From contig VWYX01000863.1 of NCBI GenBank assembly GCA_013396525.1, positions 1 to 64,000 on the forward strand: DNA of 64,000 nucleotides, given 5' to 3'. Both the position numbers and the translations under genes were made by a program. This stretch comes from Chaetorhynchus papuensis (lineage: Eukaryota > Chordata > Aves > Passeriformes > Rhipiduridae). Positions 32,516 through 41,938 of this stretch are shown here, piece by piece (position 1 is the stretch's first letter; the number at the start of each line of letters is the position of its first letter). The notes beneath the pieces were generated by a model. The model searched no databases. It saw only the letters and a program-made list of their open reading frames with translations, and had not been told where the DNA came from.

Positions 32516-32789
32516 CCGGAGCAGCCGGGGGGGGCAGCGGGCCCGGGTCTCCCCCTCCCGCCCTCCCCGTCGCGGCATCCTCGGAGCGCGCCCGGCAGCA
32601 GCTGCCGCGTTCCGCCCGCCCTGCCCGGGGCTGCGCACCCCCGGCCCCGGCCCCGCTCCCCTGGCCCGGGCAGCAGGGACCCCCCCGTGCCCCCCTGCAT
32701 CTCTCCACGCCGCCCGCATCTCCCCCGTCGGGCCCCCGCCGGGCCGGGCAGGGCAGGGGGTGCGGGCTGAGGGCCGGGGGCGGCGGGGC

Positions 32790-32795
32790 CAGCTG
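32790..32795 (+). promoter_or_regulatory. CAGCTG E-box before CDH15
   Basis: A palindromic E-box of the type favoured by myogenic bHLH factors lies 103 bases before the CDH15 ATG. A second CANNTG (CACTTG, 32822-32827) follows. Single E-boxes are common, so this is suggestive only. Confidence 0.35.
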
Positions 32796-32852
32796 CCCGC
32801 GGGGGGGTCCGGTGCCCGCAACACTTGTGCTGTCACTCAGCCAGGCCCGCCG

Positions 32853-32861
32853 CTATTTTAG
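32853..32861 (+). promoter_or_regulatory. CTATTTTAG: TATA-like or MEF2-like element before CDH15
   Basis: This is the only AT-rich patch in about 200 bases of GC-rich DNA and lies 37-45 bases before the CDH15 ATG. It is one base shorter than the MEF2 consensus, so a TATA-type role is equally possible. Confidence 0.4.
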
Positions 32862-32897
32862 CTCGGGGCCGGCGGCCGGGCTGAGCCCCGCTCCGCC

Positions 32898-32948
32898 ATG
32901 GGCCCCCCGCTCCTCCTCGCCTGCCTGCTCGCCCCGCTCTGCGCTCGG
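32898..32948 (+). CDS. CDH15: CDH15 exon 1, signal peptide
   Basis: Encodes MGPPLLLACLLAPLCAR in phase 0 and ends at CGG/GTAAGG. The start has a strong context (GCCATGG) and is followed by a hydrophobic core, so it is a good signal peptide. The next exon is 1.6 kb away. Confidence 0.82.
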
Positions 32949-35900
32949 GTAAGGGATGCGGGGACACCGGGGCGGTGGGGACGGGCTGGGACGGGCTGGG
33001 ATGGGGACCCCCGGCTCCGTGCCCCAGGAGGGCTGGCTGGGATGGGGAGCCCGGACGCTGAGCCAGGAGGCGGCCGGACCCCAAACCTCGTGGGGGCTCA
33101 TCCTTGGGGGCAGCAGGGATGGGGCTGGGGGTGATGGGGGCTCGGAGCCCCTCTTGAGGCATTTCCCACCCCACAGATGGCCGTGGCAGGGGGGGGCCTG
33201 CGGCTCCGGCACATTGCCTGCGCCTGTGACCGGGATGGGCTGAGATGGGATTTGGGGGAGGGATGGGCATTTAAAGACACCCTGCTCCCCTTTTTCCTAC
33301 TCCAAGTGTGGCCCCAAGACCCCCTGCAACCCCCCGCCCAGCTCCCCCCCCCCAGAAACCCTCATCCCGGTCTCAGGCCAGAGCCACATGGGGCCGGTGG
33401 GATTCTGGCCTGGACCCTGCGCTCGGCTGCTTCGGGGCAGGGGAAGGAGAGGAGATCTGCAGGGCAGCCCCCCCAGGAACAGGGCCCCCAGCGTCCTTCC
33501 CTCACATCCCGATCCCCCCCAGCTCCAGCGGCCCCCAGGGAGGGGCGGGGGGTTTCTCCTACTGGAGGAGGGCGCAGAGAAGGACCTGGAGGCCACAGCG
33601 AGGCGCCCGAGCCTGAACAGCCCCTTGTTCTGCCCATCCCGTGGGGCTGATACACAGCCCCCCCTCCCCAGGGACCCCCGGCACAGCCAGCGCCACTGCC
33701 CCGTTCCCCCGTCCCCCATCAGGGCCCAGGGACTCCCCGGCAGCCAGCGGTGCGGGCACAGCTGGGCACAGATGTGGGTGCAAGGCTGGTGCTGCCCAGA
33801 GGTGCTGCCTCCTCGGGGAGGGACAGCGCCTGTCCCCGGGGCCCAGGACGAGCGTGGCACGGAGCGGGGGGGGGCGGCTGCATGCACAGCTCCCACTCTC
33901 CCCATGGCTCCGAACCACCCCACAATCACCCCAATTCCCTGACCTCGGTCCCGCACAGCCCCTAAACCCATCCTCACCCCCACTGCTCCCTGACCTCCCT
34001 GCAGCCCCCCAGGACTCCCGTTCCCCTTGTTTCCATCCCAAATCTCACCCTCACAGCCCCCAGCTCCACCCCAGGCCCCCAACTCCCTCTGTCTCCCCTC
34101 AGCACCCCAGCCCTGTCCCCCAGGGTCACGGTGACAGCCTGAACTGATCCCTGACACCCCACCCTCGCTGCCACATCCATGTGGTGACAGTGACGTGGGG
34201 GGGAGGCTGCGGTAGGTGCTGCCTGCCCGAGGTACCCCCCCCCCTTCCCCCGCAGGGGTCCTGTGGGGCATGCACAGCCCATGCCCAGGGCACCACCGGG
34301 GTCATTTGTGGGGCACCCCTTCCTGGCGAGCCCAGCAGGACACCCATCACCATCACACCGGGATGGCAGGGAACCACGGACATGTGGCTCCTAGGGAAGC
34401 TGGGTGGCCTCTGCATTCCCCCAGCCCCAATCCCAACCCCAACCCCATCCGGGGCACCCAGCACTGAGCACTCCAGCACCGAGTACCCCACTGTGCACAC
34501 CCAGCCCGGGTGCAGCTCCCTGCCCACTGCCCTGGCATTCCACCCCACTCCGGAGTTTTGGGGTCACTGGCAGCACCGTGTCCCCCCCAGGGTGCCAGCC
34601 CAGCCCAGCCGGGCGCTGCAGCCCCCCCGGCCTGGCGGCAGCACGAGGCTCCTCGGCGGGTGAAGAGAGCCTGGGTGATCCCCCCCATCAGTGTCTCAGA
34701 GAACCACAAGCGCATCCCCCACCTCCTGGTGCAGGTAGGGGAGAGCCCCCCGCCCTCTCTGCCAGCTTGCAGAGCGGGGACATCCTGGGCAGGGGGATTA
34801 CACAGGGGCACCCCCAGAGCGGGACAGACTCCCAGCCTGGGACCCACAGCCCTGATTTTCCCGGGACAGATCAAGTCAGACAAGCAGCAGCCCGGGGGGG
34901 TGATCTACAGCATCAAAGGGCCGGGGGTGGATGAGGAGCCCCTGGGCATCTTCTCCATCGACAAGTTCAGCGGGAAGGTTTTCCTGAACGCCATGCTGGA
35001 CCGGGAGGAGAACGACCGCTACCGGGTAAGGATGTTCCTGGGTGCCCACAGCCCCCCCCGGCCCCCAGCCAGACCCCGACCCCCCCACTCTGCACCCACA
35101 GCTGAGAGCCTTCGCGCTGGACCTGGGCGGTGTCACCCTGGAGGACCCCACTGACCTGGAGATCATCGTGGTGGACCAGAACGACAACCGGCCGCTCTTC
35201 CGGCAGGACGTCTTCACCGGGCGCGTGGTGGAGGGGGCTGAGCCAGGTGGGTCCACACAGGGGGCTGGGCTGGGGGGGCTGAGCTGGCCCCTGTGCCGGC
35301 ACCCACCGGGCGCTCCTGTGGCCGCAGGGACCTGTGTGATGACCGTGGATGCCACCGACGCCGACGACCCCGACACGGATAACGCGGCGGTGCGGTATTC
35401 CATCCTGGAGCAGGGCGCTGCCGGCATGTTCAGCATCAATGCCACCACTGGGGAGATCTGCACCGCACGGCCTGGCCTCGACCGGGAGGTAGCGGGATGG
35501 GGTCACCTGGGTGGGACTGGGGGGCACCAGGACTTGGGGCAGTCATGGACACCCCACATGGTGAAACCACAGCTCCGTCCATGAGCAGACCCAGCTGTGG
35601 GGACAGGGTGGGGGGGCAGCAACTGGGGGCTCTCTGTGCTCTCTGGGGGCTGGAGGGGCTCAGCTCTGTCCCCCTCATTCCCCACAGACCATGGGGGTGT
35701 ACAACCTGACGGTGCAGGCAGCTGACATGTCCGGGGACGGGCTCACCACCACGGCCATGGCCGTCATCTACCTGGAGGACATCAATGACAACCCTCCCGA
35801 GTTCACCAAGGAGGAGGTAGCGCCCGGGTGGGGTGTGGGGTCAGCGGGGCGGGAACTGGCCCCCCCGGGGGACTGCAGCATCCCAAAGGGGCAGAGTCCA

Positions 35901-38311
35901 ACCCCACACCGCTCTCCCCCAGTTCTCCATGGAGGTGGAGGAGGAGGCGGTCGGCGTGGACGTGGGCAAGGTTTTTGTGCACGACAAGGACCTGGCGGGC
36001 TCGCCCAGCTGGTTGGCCAAATTCACCATCCTGGAGGGCGACCCCGAGGGCGCCTTCGCCATCCGCACCGACCCCCACACCAACGACGGCGTGATCTCCG
36101 TGGTCAAGGTGGGCACGGGGCAGCCGGGGGACACCGGGGGACACGGGGGCTCTCATGGCTCTGCTGACCCGTGGCCCCTCTCGCAGCCGCTGGACCACGA
36201 GGTGCGGGACCGCTTCGAGCTGACGGTGTCGGTGCAGAACGAGCGGCCGCTGGAGCCCTCGGCCCCCGCCAGCCCCCGGGCGCTGGCCACGGTGCGGGTG
36301 CGGGTGCGGGACGTCAACGAGGCGCCCGTGTTCCGCGAGAACCCGCGGAGGATCAGCGTCCTGGAGGGGACCCCCCCGGGCACCTCCATCACCACCTACA
36401 CCGCCAGCGACCCCGACACGCACCAGATCCAGACCCTCTCGTGAGTCCCGCTCCCCTCCCATCGCCCCCGGCACCCGCAGGAGGGTGGAATTTGGGGCGC
36501 TGTCTCACGCACCCCCTCGTCCACAGCTACGCGCTGCTCTACGACCCCGCGGACTGGCTGCAGATGGACCCTCACGCCGGCACCGTCCGCACCAAGCGGG
36601 AGCTGCTGCACCCGTCCGCCTTCCTGCAGGGCGGCTGGTACATCGCGCTGGTCCTCGCCCGCGATGACGGTGAGCAGCCGCCCCCGCTGTCCCCTCGCTC
36701 CCGCTGCCCCCGCTGACCCCTGCGCTCTGTCCCCAGCCGAGCCCCCGCTCTCGGCCACCGGCACCCTCTCCATCGAGATCCTGGAGGTGAACGACCACGC
36801 GCCGCAGCTGCAGCCGCCGGCCGGGGTGCTCTGCGGGCGGCCGGGACGGGGCGGGACCCTGCTCCTGGGGGCCACCGACGATGACCGGCCCCCCCACGGA
36901 GCCCCCTTCCATTTCCAGCTCAGCCCCCAGCACCCCCAGCTCGCCCGCAACTGGAGCATCGCCCGCTTTAATGGTGAGGGTCAGCCGGGGTGGGGGGGAT
37001 GCTGCCTAGAGGGTCCCGCTCACCCCCTGCCGCCCTCGCAGTGACCCACGCCGTGCTGGCCGTGCTGGCGGAGCTGCCCGAGGGGCCCTACTCGCTCCCG
37101 CTGCTGCTCCGGGACTCGGGGACCCCCCCGCGGGAGCAGCAGCAGCTGCTGAACGTCTCGGTGTGTCACTGCGGCCGGGACGGCACCTGCCTGGACGGGG
37201 TCCTGGCCGCGGCCACCGCCGGGGCCGGCATCACCCTCGGGGCCCTCATGATCATCCTGGGCAGCACCATCCTCCTCCTCGGTGAGTCACACCCCCACAA
37301 GCCTCACCCCACCCCTCCATCTCCCCCCCGGCACCCCAGCCCTGTGCTGGTTCTGGCCACCCCTCCCGAAAGCCACCAGCACATTCTGTCACCTCGTCCT
37401 CCACCCATCATCCCATCCTGGTCCTGGCCATCCCATCCAACCCCTACCCATGGCCCTCAACACCTTCCCGCTACCCAGCAACCCCTTCTGACCGCACTCA
37501 AGACCCCCTTAACCATTTCCCTCATTGCTCATTCCACCCCAATCCCTACCTCCATCCCTATGCCTCCTCCCGGCACAACTGCATCCCAGCCCAGCCATCA
37601 CCCCGTGCCCCCCCGTGCCTCCCCACGCCCACAAGGGTGTCCCCGTGTCCCCGTGTCCCCGCAGTGCTGGCGGCTCTGGGCGCTGCGCGGGCGCGCAGCC
37701 GCCGCCGGGCCCTGCGCAAGGGGCTGCTGCAGCGCTCGCGGGACGACATGCGCGACAACATCCTCAACTACGACGAGCAGGGCGGCGGCGAGGAGGACCA
37801 GGTGAGCGGGACCCCTGGCAGGGGTGTCCCGGGGGTCCGCAGCTCGGCCCTGCACATCTAAACCCCGTCCCGGCCCCGCAGGACGCCTACGACATCAACC
37901 AGCTCCGGCACCCCGAGCTCTTCTCCTCCCGGGCCAAGCCCCCCCTGCGCAGGGACGCCCCGCTCAGCTCCGGGACCCCCCTGGCCCCCCGCAAGCTGCC
38001 CAGCAGCCCCTCCGACATCGAGGACTTCATCAATGAGGTGGGTCAGAGCCCGACACCCTCGCCCTCGGCCCCCCGCGGCCGGCGGGGCTGACGGTGCCCC
38101 CCTGTCCCTGCAGGGGCTGGAGGCGGCTGACAGTGACCCCAGCGTGCCCCCCTATGACACGGCCCTCATCTACGACTACGAGGGCTCGGGCTCGGTCGCC
38201 AGCCCCCTCAGCTCCATCGTGTCCAGCCTGACGGACGAGGACCAGGACTACGACTACCTGAGCGAGTGGGGGCCGCGCTTCCGCCGCCTGGCCGACCTCT
38301 ACGGGCACTAG
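32898..38311 (+). CDS. CDH15: CDH15, M-cadherin (cadherin-15), complete
   Basis: Fourteen exons join to 2,337 bases, 778 residues plus TAG, with phase kept at all 13 junctions: 32898-32948, 34591-34734, 34870-35025, 35102-35246, 35328-35488, 35688-35816, 35923-36108, 36187-36440, 36527-36669, 36737-36973, 37042-37281, 37665-37801, 37882-38037, 38114-38311. Order: signal peptide (1-17), short propeptide ending in a furin site RVKR (40-43), mature protein starting AW with the strand-swap Trp45, five extracellular cadherin repeats (about 44-590) with Ca-binding motifs DREEND, DQNDN, DATDADD, DINDN and DVNEAP, a transmembrane helix (about 592-623), and a tail with juxtamembrane and beta-catenin binding parts. 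M-cadherin mediates Ca-dependent adhesion of myoblasts and satellite cells. It has FAL (in RAFALDLGG) where classical cadherins have HAV, as in mammalian M-cadherin. The tail stops at LADLYGH, about 32 residues before the human end. Confidence 0.95.
34591..34734 (+). CDS. CDH15: CDH15 exon 2, propeptide and EC1 start
   Basis: After a CCCCCCAG acceptor the exon gives a short Pro/Ala-rich propeptide, the RVKR cleavage site and AWVIPPISVSENHKR, the diagnostic N-terminus of mature M-cadherin. Exactly 48 codons, phase 0 at both ends. Confidence 0.95.
34870..35025 (+). CDS. CDH15: CDH15 exon 3, EC1
   Basis: Reads IKSDKQQPGGVIYSIKGPG and FSIDKFSGKVFLNAMLDRE. It holds the conserved EC1 Ca-ligand DRE. 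52 codons, donor CGG/GTAAGG. Confidence 0.95.
35102..35246 (+). CDS. CDH15: CDH15 exon 4, EC1-EC2 linker
   Basis: Reads LRAFALDLGG (FAL in place of the HAV motif) and VVDQNDNRP, the Ca-binding linker between EC1 and EC2. Confidence 0.95.
35328..35488 (+). CDS. CDH15: CDH15 exon 5, EC2
   Basis: Contains the DATDADDPDTDN Ca-binding loop and LDRE at its 3' end. Acceptor GGCCGCAG, donor GAG/GTAGCG. Confidence 0.95.
35688..35816 (+). CDS. CDH15: CDH15 exon 6, EC2-EC3 linker
   Basis: Reads TMGVYNLTVQAADMSGDG and LEDINDNPPEF, the EC2-EC3 Ca linker. The NLT triplet is a possible N-glycosylation sequon. Confidence 0.95.
35923..36108 (+). CDS. CDH15: CDH15 exon 7, EC3
   Basis: Reads FSMEVEEEAVGVDVGKVFV and FTILEGDPEGAFAIRTDP, which align with EC3 of human M-cadherin. 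62 codons, phase 0. Confidence 0.94.
36187..36440 (+). CDS. CDH15: CDH15 exon 8, EC3-EC4
   Basis: Contains LDHE, ELTVSVQNE and the linker DVNEAPVF, then the start of EC4 with SDPDTHQIQTL. The donor is CTC/GTGAGT. Confidence 0.94.
36527..36669 (+). CDS. CDH15: CDH15 exon 9, EC4
   Basis: Reads YALLYDPADWLQMDPHAG and FLQGGWYIALVLARDD. It ends one base into a codon at GACG/GTGAGC. Confidence 0.94.
36737..36973 (+). CDS. CDH15: CDH15 exon 10, EC4-EC5
   Basis: Contains LSIEILEVNDHAPQL (EC4-EC5 linker, with a reduced Ca motif as in other EC5 domains) and GAPFHFQLSP. An NWS sequon lies near its end. Confidence 0.94.
37042..37281 (+). CDS. CDH15: CDH15 exon 11, EC5 end and transmembrane helix
   Basis: Has an NVS sequon, a membrane-proximal Cys cluster CHCGRDGTC and most of the transmembrane helix (GITLGALMIILGSTILLL). 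Confidence 0.94.
37665..37801 (+). CDS. CDH15: CDH15 exon 12, juxtamembrane tail
   Basis: Finishes the membrane helix, then an Arg-rich stop-transfer stretch and RDDMRDNILNYDEQGGGEED, the p120-catenin binding region of classical cadherins. Confidence 0.94.
37882..38037 (+). CDS. CDH15: CDH15 exon 13, cytoplasmic tail
   Basis: Reads DAYDINQLRHPELFSSRAK, then a proline-rich linker and IEDFINE. 52 codons, phase 0. Confidence 0.94.
38114..38311 (+). CDS. CDH15: CDH15 exon 14, beta-catenin binding region and stop
   Basis: Contains LEAADSDPSVPPYDTALIYD and SSLTDEDQDYDYL, the beta-catenin binding core with its acidic/serine stretch, then RRLADLYGH and TAG. Confidence 0.95.
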   Translation, partial: GLEAADSDPSVPPYDTALIYDYEGSGSVASPLSSIVSSLTDEDQDYDYLSEWGPRFRRLADLYGH

Positions 38312-38620
38312 CGGGGATGGGGGGCAGGGGGGGACACCCCGCTGCCCACGGAGGGGCTGGGGCAGGGACGGGGCAGCGGGAGCTCACACACACACACAGA
38401 CACAGACAGGACATGCCCATCTGCAGCGGCTTCACAGATGGACACGCACAGGACGCCCGGCTGGAGCAGCTTTGCACACGCGTGTGCAACGAGAGGCCTC
38501 CGTGCAGGGGGTGCGCACCCACACACCCCGCAGAGCCCAGCCCAGCAAACCTGGCGGGGGACGCCCGGGTGAGCCCCACAGAGCTGGGGAGGGGGCGAGG
38601 AGACCCCTGGTCACCCCCAC

Positions 38621-38626
38621 AATAAA
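38621..38626 (+). promoter_or_regulatory. CDH15 poly(A) signal AATAAA
   Basis: First AATAAA after the CDH15 stop, 310 bases downstream. It lies 70 bases before the opposing SLC22A31 signal. Confidence 0.8.
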
Positions 38627-38695
38627 GAGCAGGGGGTTGGTGGCGGGGGCGTGTGACCCCCCCCCCACACCAGCGACCCGTAGAAACAAGGCACT

Positions 38696-38701
38696 TTTAT
38701 T
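38696..38701 (-). promoter_or_regulatory. SLC22A31 poly(A) signal (TTTATT on plus strand)
   Basis: A minus-strand AATAAA lies about 220 bases past the SLC22A31 stop and gives a short 3' UTR. Confidence 0.75.
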
Positions 38702-38921
38702 GGGAGCCGGCAGCACCCCCGGGGTCGTCACCCCCGCCCCAGGGCTCCCAGCACCGCTGCTCCTGGGGCAGGATCCGGCCCCACCGCGGGGTGGGCGCTG
38801 CTCCCCCAGCCCACCCATCACACGTGTCCTGCTGTTCCCAAAACATCCCTGAACGGGGGTCCCACACCGTGCTCAGCCCCCCCAGCAGCAGGGAGAACTC
38901 AGGGAGCGGGAGGGGGCACGG

Positions 38922-39270
38922 TTACATCTCGCGGGGGGGGTCCGGGGAGCGCAGCATCCTCTTGGTGGAGGCGGCCAGGCGGGAATAGTCGTGGGGGATG
39001 GCGTGGGGGGCCAGCAGGGGCAGGTGGTCCTCGCGGGGGGGCCGGCGGAACAGGGGCGGGCGGCGCTGGCTCTCGCCGTCCTGCAGGGACTGGGGCAGGC
39101 TGCGGCCCCGGCTCTCGGGCAGTAACATGATGCTGAGCACGGCCAGGATGGCGAAGGAGGCGAACACGACGTGGTGCAGGAAGAAGCCGCGGCTGTTGGG
39201 GATGGCGGTGATGGGCGCCGCCGCCTTGCCCACGAAATTGGCCCCCACGACCAGGCCCAGCCCGGCGCCC
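38922..39270 (-). CDS. SLC22A31: SLC22A31 exon 9, last helices and C-terminus
   Basis: Reads GAGLGLVVGANFVGKAAAP, HHVVFASFAILAVLSIMLL, PESRGRSLPQSL and an Arg-rich tail ending SPDPPREM. Confidence 0.92.
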
Positions 39271-41938
39271 CTGCGGGAGGAACACGCTCAGAGGGGGCCC
39301 TGCCCCCTGCCCCCCGCTCCGGGGTGGCACAAGAGGGGGGCGGCTCCCCCTTACCTGACCACGGTGGGGAGAACCTCGCTGGCAAAGAAGATGCTGAGCA
39401 TGGTGACAGCGTGGGAGGCGGCCGTGCCCACCACGGACAGCGTCAGGACAATGAGCTCCAGCAGGTCTGGGAGGGGTGAAGCACATCAGGGGGCAAACCC
39501 TGCACCCACCTCTTTTCCCCCTGGCTGAGGCTGCGTCCTCGGGGGTCCCGCGAGGGTCTTACACTGGGTGAGGGCCAGCAGCAGGAGGGAGGAGATGCCG
39601 GTGAGGACGGTGCAGAGCAGGAGGATGGCGCGGCGCCCGAAGCGCTCGGCCGTCAGGCACACGAAGAGGCAAGCGGCCGCCTCGGTGCCCACCAGCACCA
39701 GGTGGGAGGAGAAGAAGTGGGGCAGGTGGGGGACCAGGTTGCGGGTGAAGCAGTGACGGATGCCGGAGCCGATGAACCTACGGGACGGCGGGGTCAGGGG
39801 GCCGCGAGTGGGACCCCCCTCCCCACGCCCAACCCGCCGACACCCCCGCCGCTCACGCCGCGAAGCCGAGGATGGCGCCGTTCTTCCAGATGACCCTGGT
39901 GCCGCAGATCTCGCAGACAGAGTGGTACCGGGGCTGCGGGGGCCCCTCGGACAGGGCCTCCAGCTCTGCCGGGAGAAGGGAACCCGGGGTAGAGCCGGCT
40001 CTGTCACACCCCGCCCACAACCACGGCTTTGGGGACGGGGCTGATCGCCCTCGCAGTCCCCCACGCACCCGCGAGGAGGCTGTCCTGGGGGCAATTGTCC
40101 TCGGCCAGCGCCTGCAGGGTCTTCCTGGCCCTCTCCAGTTGCCGTGTGGCCAGCAGCCAGCGCGGTGACTCCAGCAGCAGTGCCGGGCACCTGGGGCACG
40201 AGTGTCAGGTCACGGGGCTCCCCGTGGGCCTGGCCACCCTCCAGCACTGACCTTCCCACCTGGCTTCAAAGCATCGCTGCCCAGAAACCCTCAGCTTCAA
40301 ACCTCAGCAAACATTTACCCAGGGTGGGGGGTTCCACTCCTCTGGAGAGCCCCGGGTGGCCTTTGATCCCCGCCGCGGCCCTGGGCAGGGTGTGCCAGGC
40401 TGGGAATAGCTTGGCACCAGCCCCGGGGCACAGCCCAGCCCCACGCAGCCCCCTGCCCGGGGGATCCTTACCACCAGCAGGCAGCCAGCAGGGCCAGGAT
40501 CATGGTGACAGCGCCCTGCAGCACCCGCCAGTCCCGGCACAGCAGGGCCAGCCCCGGCAGCAGCAGCTCCCCGGCGATCCAGAAGAATCCGGCCACCATT
40601 GTCACCCCGAGCCGGTGCGGGGGGTCACACAGCTCCAGCCCTGGCAGGGGTGAGGGGGCCACCGTGGGTCCCAAGCACACAGGGCATCCATCCTACACCC
40701 TGGAGCATCCTGTATCCCAGACCATCCTGCATCCTGGGACACCCCACAGCCTGCAGCATCCCGCTCCCAGTGCATCCTGGAGCACCCTCAGTCCCCACAC
40801 CCCTCTGGCCGCCCCCATCACACTCACGTGCCACGTAGAGGGCGAGGAAGGCTCCTGCCAGCGCGGCCCCGAAGAGCAGCCGTGCCACCAGGACCATGAG
40901 GAAGTCCACAGCCAGTGCCACGCCGAGGCCCACGGGCACGGCCAGCGCCAGGGACAGCAGGAAGGTGGGACGGCGGCCGAACCTGCCGGGGACGGGCTGT
41001 GAGAGGGGCTGGGCACGGTGCCCCCCGCCTGCCCGGGAACCCCATTACCTGTCACAGGCCAGGCCGGCGGTGACACTGCCCAGTGTCCAGCCCAGCAGGT
41101 GTGTGGTCTGCTCCAGGGGCACCTTCCAGCGCGAGGCACACACCAGGTCCCACTGCGGGGGACACAGCGGGGAGGTGTCAGCTTGGGGACCTTGGCAGAC
41201 CCCCTGCCACTGCCCACAGGGCTGGGCTGGATGGGGCTGGGGGGCTTCTGGACGGCTCCCACCCCACAAACAGGTATGTGGGGACAGATGTGAGGGGACA
41301 GTACTGGTGATTCCAAGAGCCCTGGACACCCTCCAGCCCCTCAGCCCCCTTCCCCAGGGCTCCCCCAGCCAGCCCCAAACCCCCTCTGTGGGGTGGTCCA
41401 CCTTGCTCGCCCCTGCACACCCAGGGCTTTCCCGTGGGATCCTTACTGGAGTCCCCAGCTTGCTCTGGGGGCTGGGACTCACTCCCCAGTTTGTTCGCAG
41501 GTGTCCACCCCCACAGCTTTCCCAGGCCCCTCCTTTAATCCCTCCTTTGCCCACGGGACCCCTCAGCCCCCTCCAGCACCGCAGACTGCTCCAGGCCCGG
41601 GGGTCCCCCCCTCTCCCCAACCCCGGCACCCCCCCCAAGTGCCACCCCCCCCGTGCCCCACCTGTGTGACGAGATTGGCGCGGAGGCCGGCGGCGGGCAG
41701 CGCGTAGTGCCAGCCGCGGGTGCAGGGCCCGGTGCCGTTGGGGCGGGGGGCTCCGTGGGGGTAGTGGTACAGCTGGCAGGGGCTCCAGCCGCCGCGGAGG
41801 CGCGGGACGGCGGCGCGGAGCAGCGCGGGGCCCCCGAGGCGGCGGAGCGGCGGCGGCAGCAGCGCGGTGTCGGGGCGGCAGCGGTGCGGGGGCTCCGCGC
41901 CCAGCGCCCACCCCAGCGCCCACCCCAGCGCCAGAGCC
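38922..41938 (-). CDS. SLC22A31: SLC22A31, organic-ion-transporter family member (5' end in gap)
   Basis: Nine exons on the minus strand, in transcript order 41938-41662, 41152-41049, 40982-40828, 40640-40472, 40190-40069, 39965-39857, 39777-39563, 39466-39355, 39270-38922: 1,612 bases of coding sequence with phase kept throughout. The protein is a major-facilitator transporter of the SLC22 (OAT/OCT) family. It has a Cys-containing extracellular loop with an NGT sequon between helices 1 and 2, WDLVC before helix 2, the DRFGRRP signature between helices 2 and 3, ESPRWLL after helix 6, and PESRGRSLPQSLQD after helix 12. SLC22A31 is an orphan; its substrate is not known to me. The start codon and most of helix 1 fall in the N gap. 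The name rests on family motifs plus position between CDH15 and ANKRD11. Confidence 0.88.
39355..39466 (-). CDS. SLC22A31: SLC22A31 exon 8, helix 10 region
   Basis: Reads LLELIVLTLSVVGTAASHA and FFASEVLPTVV, the usual segment before the last two helices. Confidence 0.92.
39563..39777 (-). CDS. SLC22A31: SLC22A31 exon 7, helices 7-8
   Basis: Reads FIGSGIRHCFTRNLVPHLP, EAAACLFVCL and ERFGRRAILLLCTVL, a second copy of the MFS loop motif. Confidence 0.92.
39857..39965 (-). CDS. SLC22A31: SLC22A31 exon 6, central cytoplasmic loop
   Basis: Reads LEALSEGPPQPRYHSVCEI, then CGTRVIWKNGAILGFA. The CEIC pair gives two Cys in the loop between helices 6 and 7. Confidence 0.9.
40069..40190 (-). CDS. SLC22A31: SLC22A31 exon 5, ESPRWLL motif
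   Basis: Reads CPALLLESPRWLLATRQLE, the conserved motif after helix 6, then the cytoplasmic loop. Confidence 0.92.
40472..40640 (-). CDS. SLC22A31: SLC22A31 exon 4, helices 5-6
   Basis: Reads LELCDPPHRLGVTMVAGFF and GELLLPGLALLCRDWRVLQ, then AVTMILALLAACWW. Confidence 0.92.
40828..40982 (-). CDS. SLC22A31: SLC22A31 exon 3, MFS signature and helices 3-4
   Basis: Completes DRFGRRPTFLL and continues through two hydrophobic helices to FLALYVA. The donor is GCAC/GTGAGT. Confidence 0.92.
41049..41152 (-). CDS. SLC22A31: SLC22A31 exon 2, helix 2
   Basis: Reads WDLVCASRWKVPLEQT and HLLGWTLGSVTAGLACD, the typical loop and second helix of SLC22 proteins. 104 bases, as in related genes. Confidence 0.92.
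41662..41938 (-). CDS. SLC22A31: SLC22A31 exon 1 (partial at gap)
   Basis: Starts inside the gap and ends at CACACAG/GTGGGG. It encodes the end of helix 1 (ALGWALGWALGAEPP), then the extracellular loop with three Cys, PNGTGPC and ANLVTQ. A 12-base in-frame repeat abuts the gap. Confidence 0.85.

Larger units (their letters stand above)
28900..32850 (+). other. ACSF3-CDH15 intergenic interval
   Basis: After a CR1 copy there are two AT-rich islands (29.34-29.65 and 30.07-30.50 kb). From about 30.84 kb the DNA becomes extremely GC- and CpG-rich up to the CDH15 start. Many long open frames on both strands in 31.1-32.9 kb reflect lack of AT-rich stop codons and hexanucleotide repeats. I see no gene here. 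Confidence 0.65.
30840..33050. promoter_or_regulatory. CpG island over CDH15 5' end (by eye)
   Basis: The stretch is dense in CG dinucleotides and nearly free of A/T runs, in contrast to the DNA left of 30.8 kb. I did not compute observed/expected CpG. It ends just past CDH15 exon 1. Confidence 0.6.

Noticed and set aside
31289..32952. Two overlapping 515-codon open frames on opposite strands
   Set aside because: They run through CpG-rich DNA and hexanucleotide repeats, have no family motifs, and all frames are open there by composition. They are shadows, not genes.
33170..33230. Possible extra CDH15 exon after CCCCACAG at 33177
   Set aside because: It would break the direct phase-0 join of exon 1 to the exon with RVKR and matches nothing in M-cadherin.
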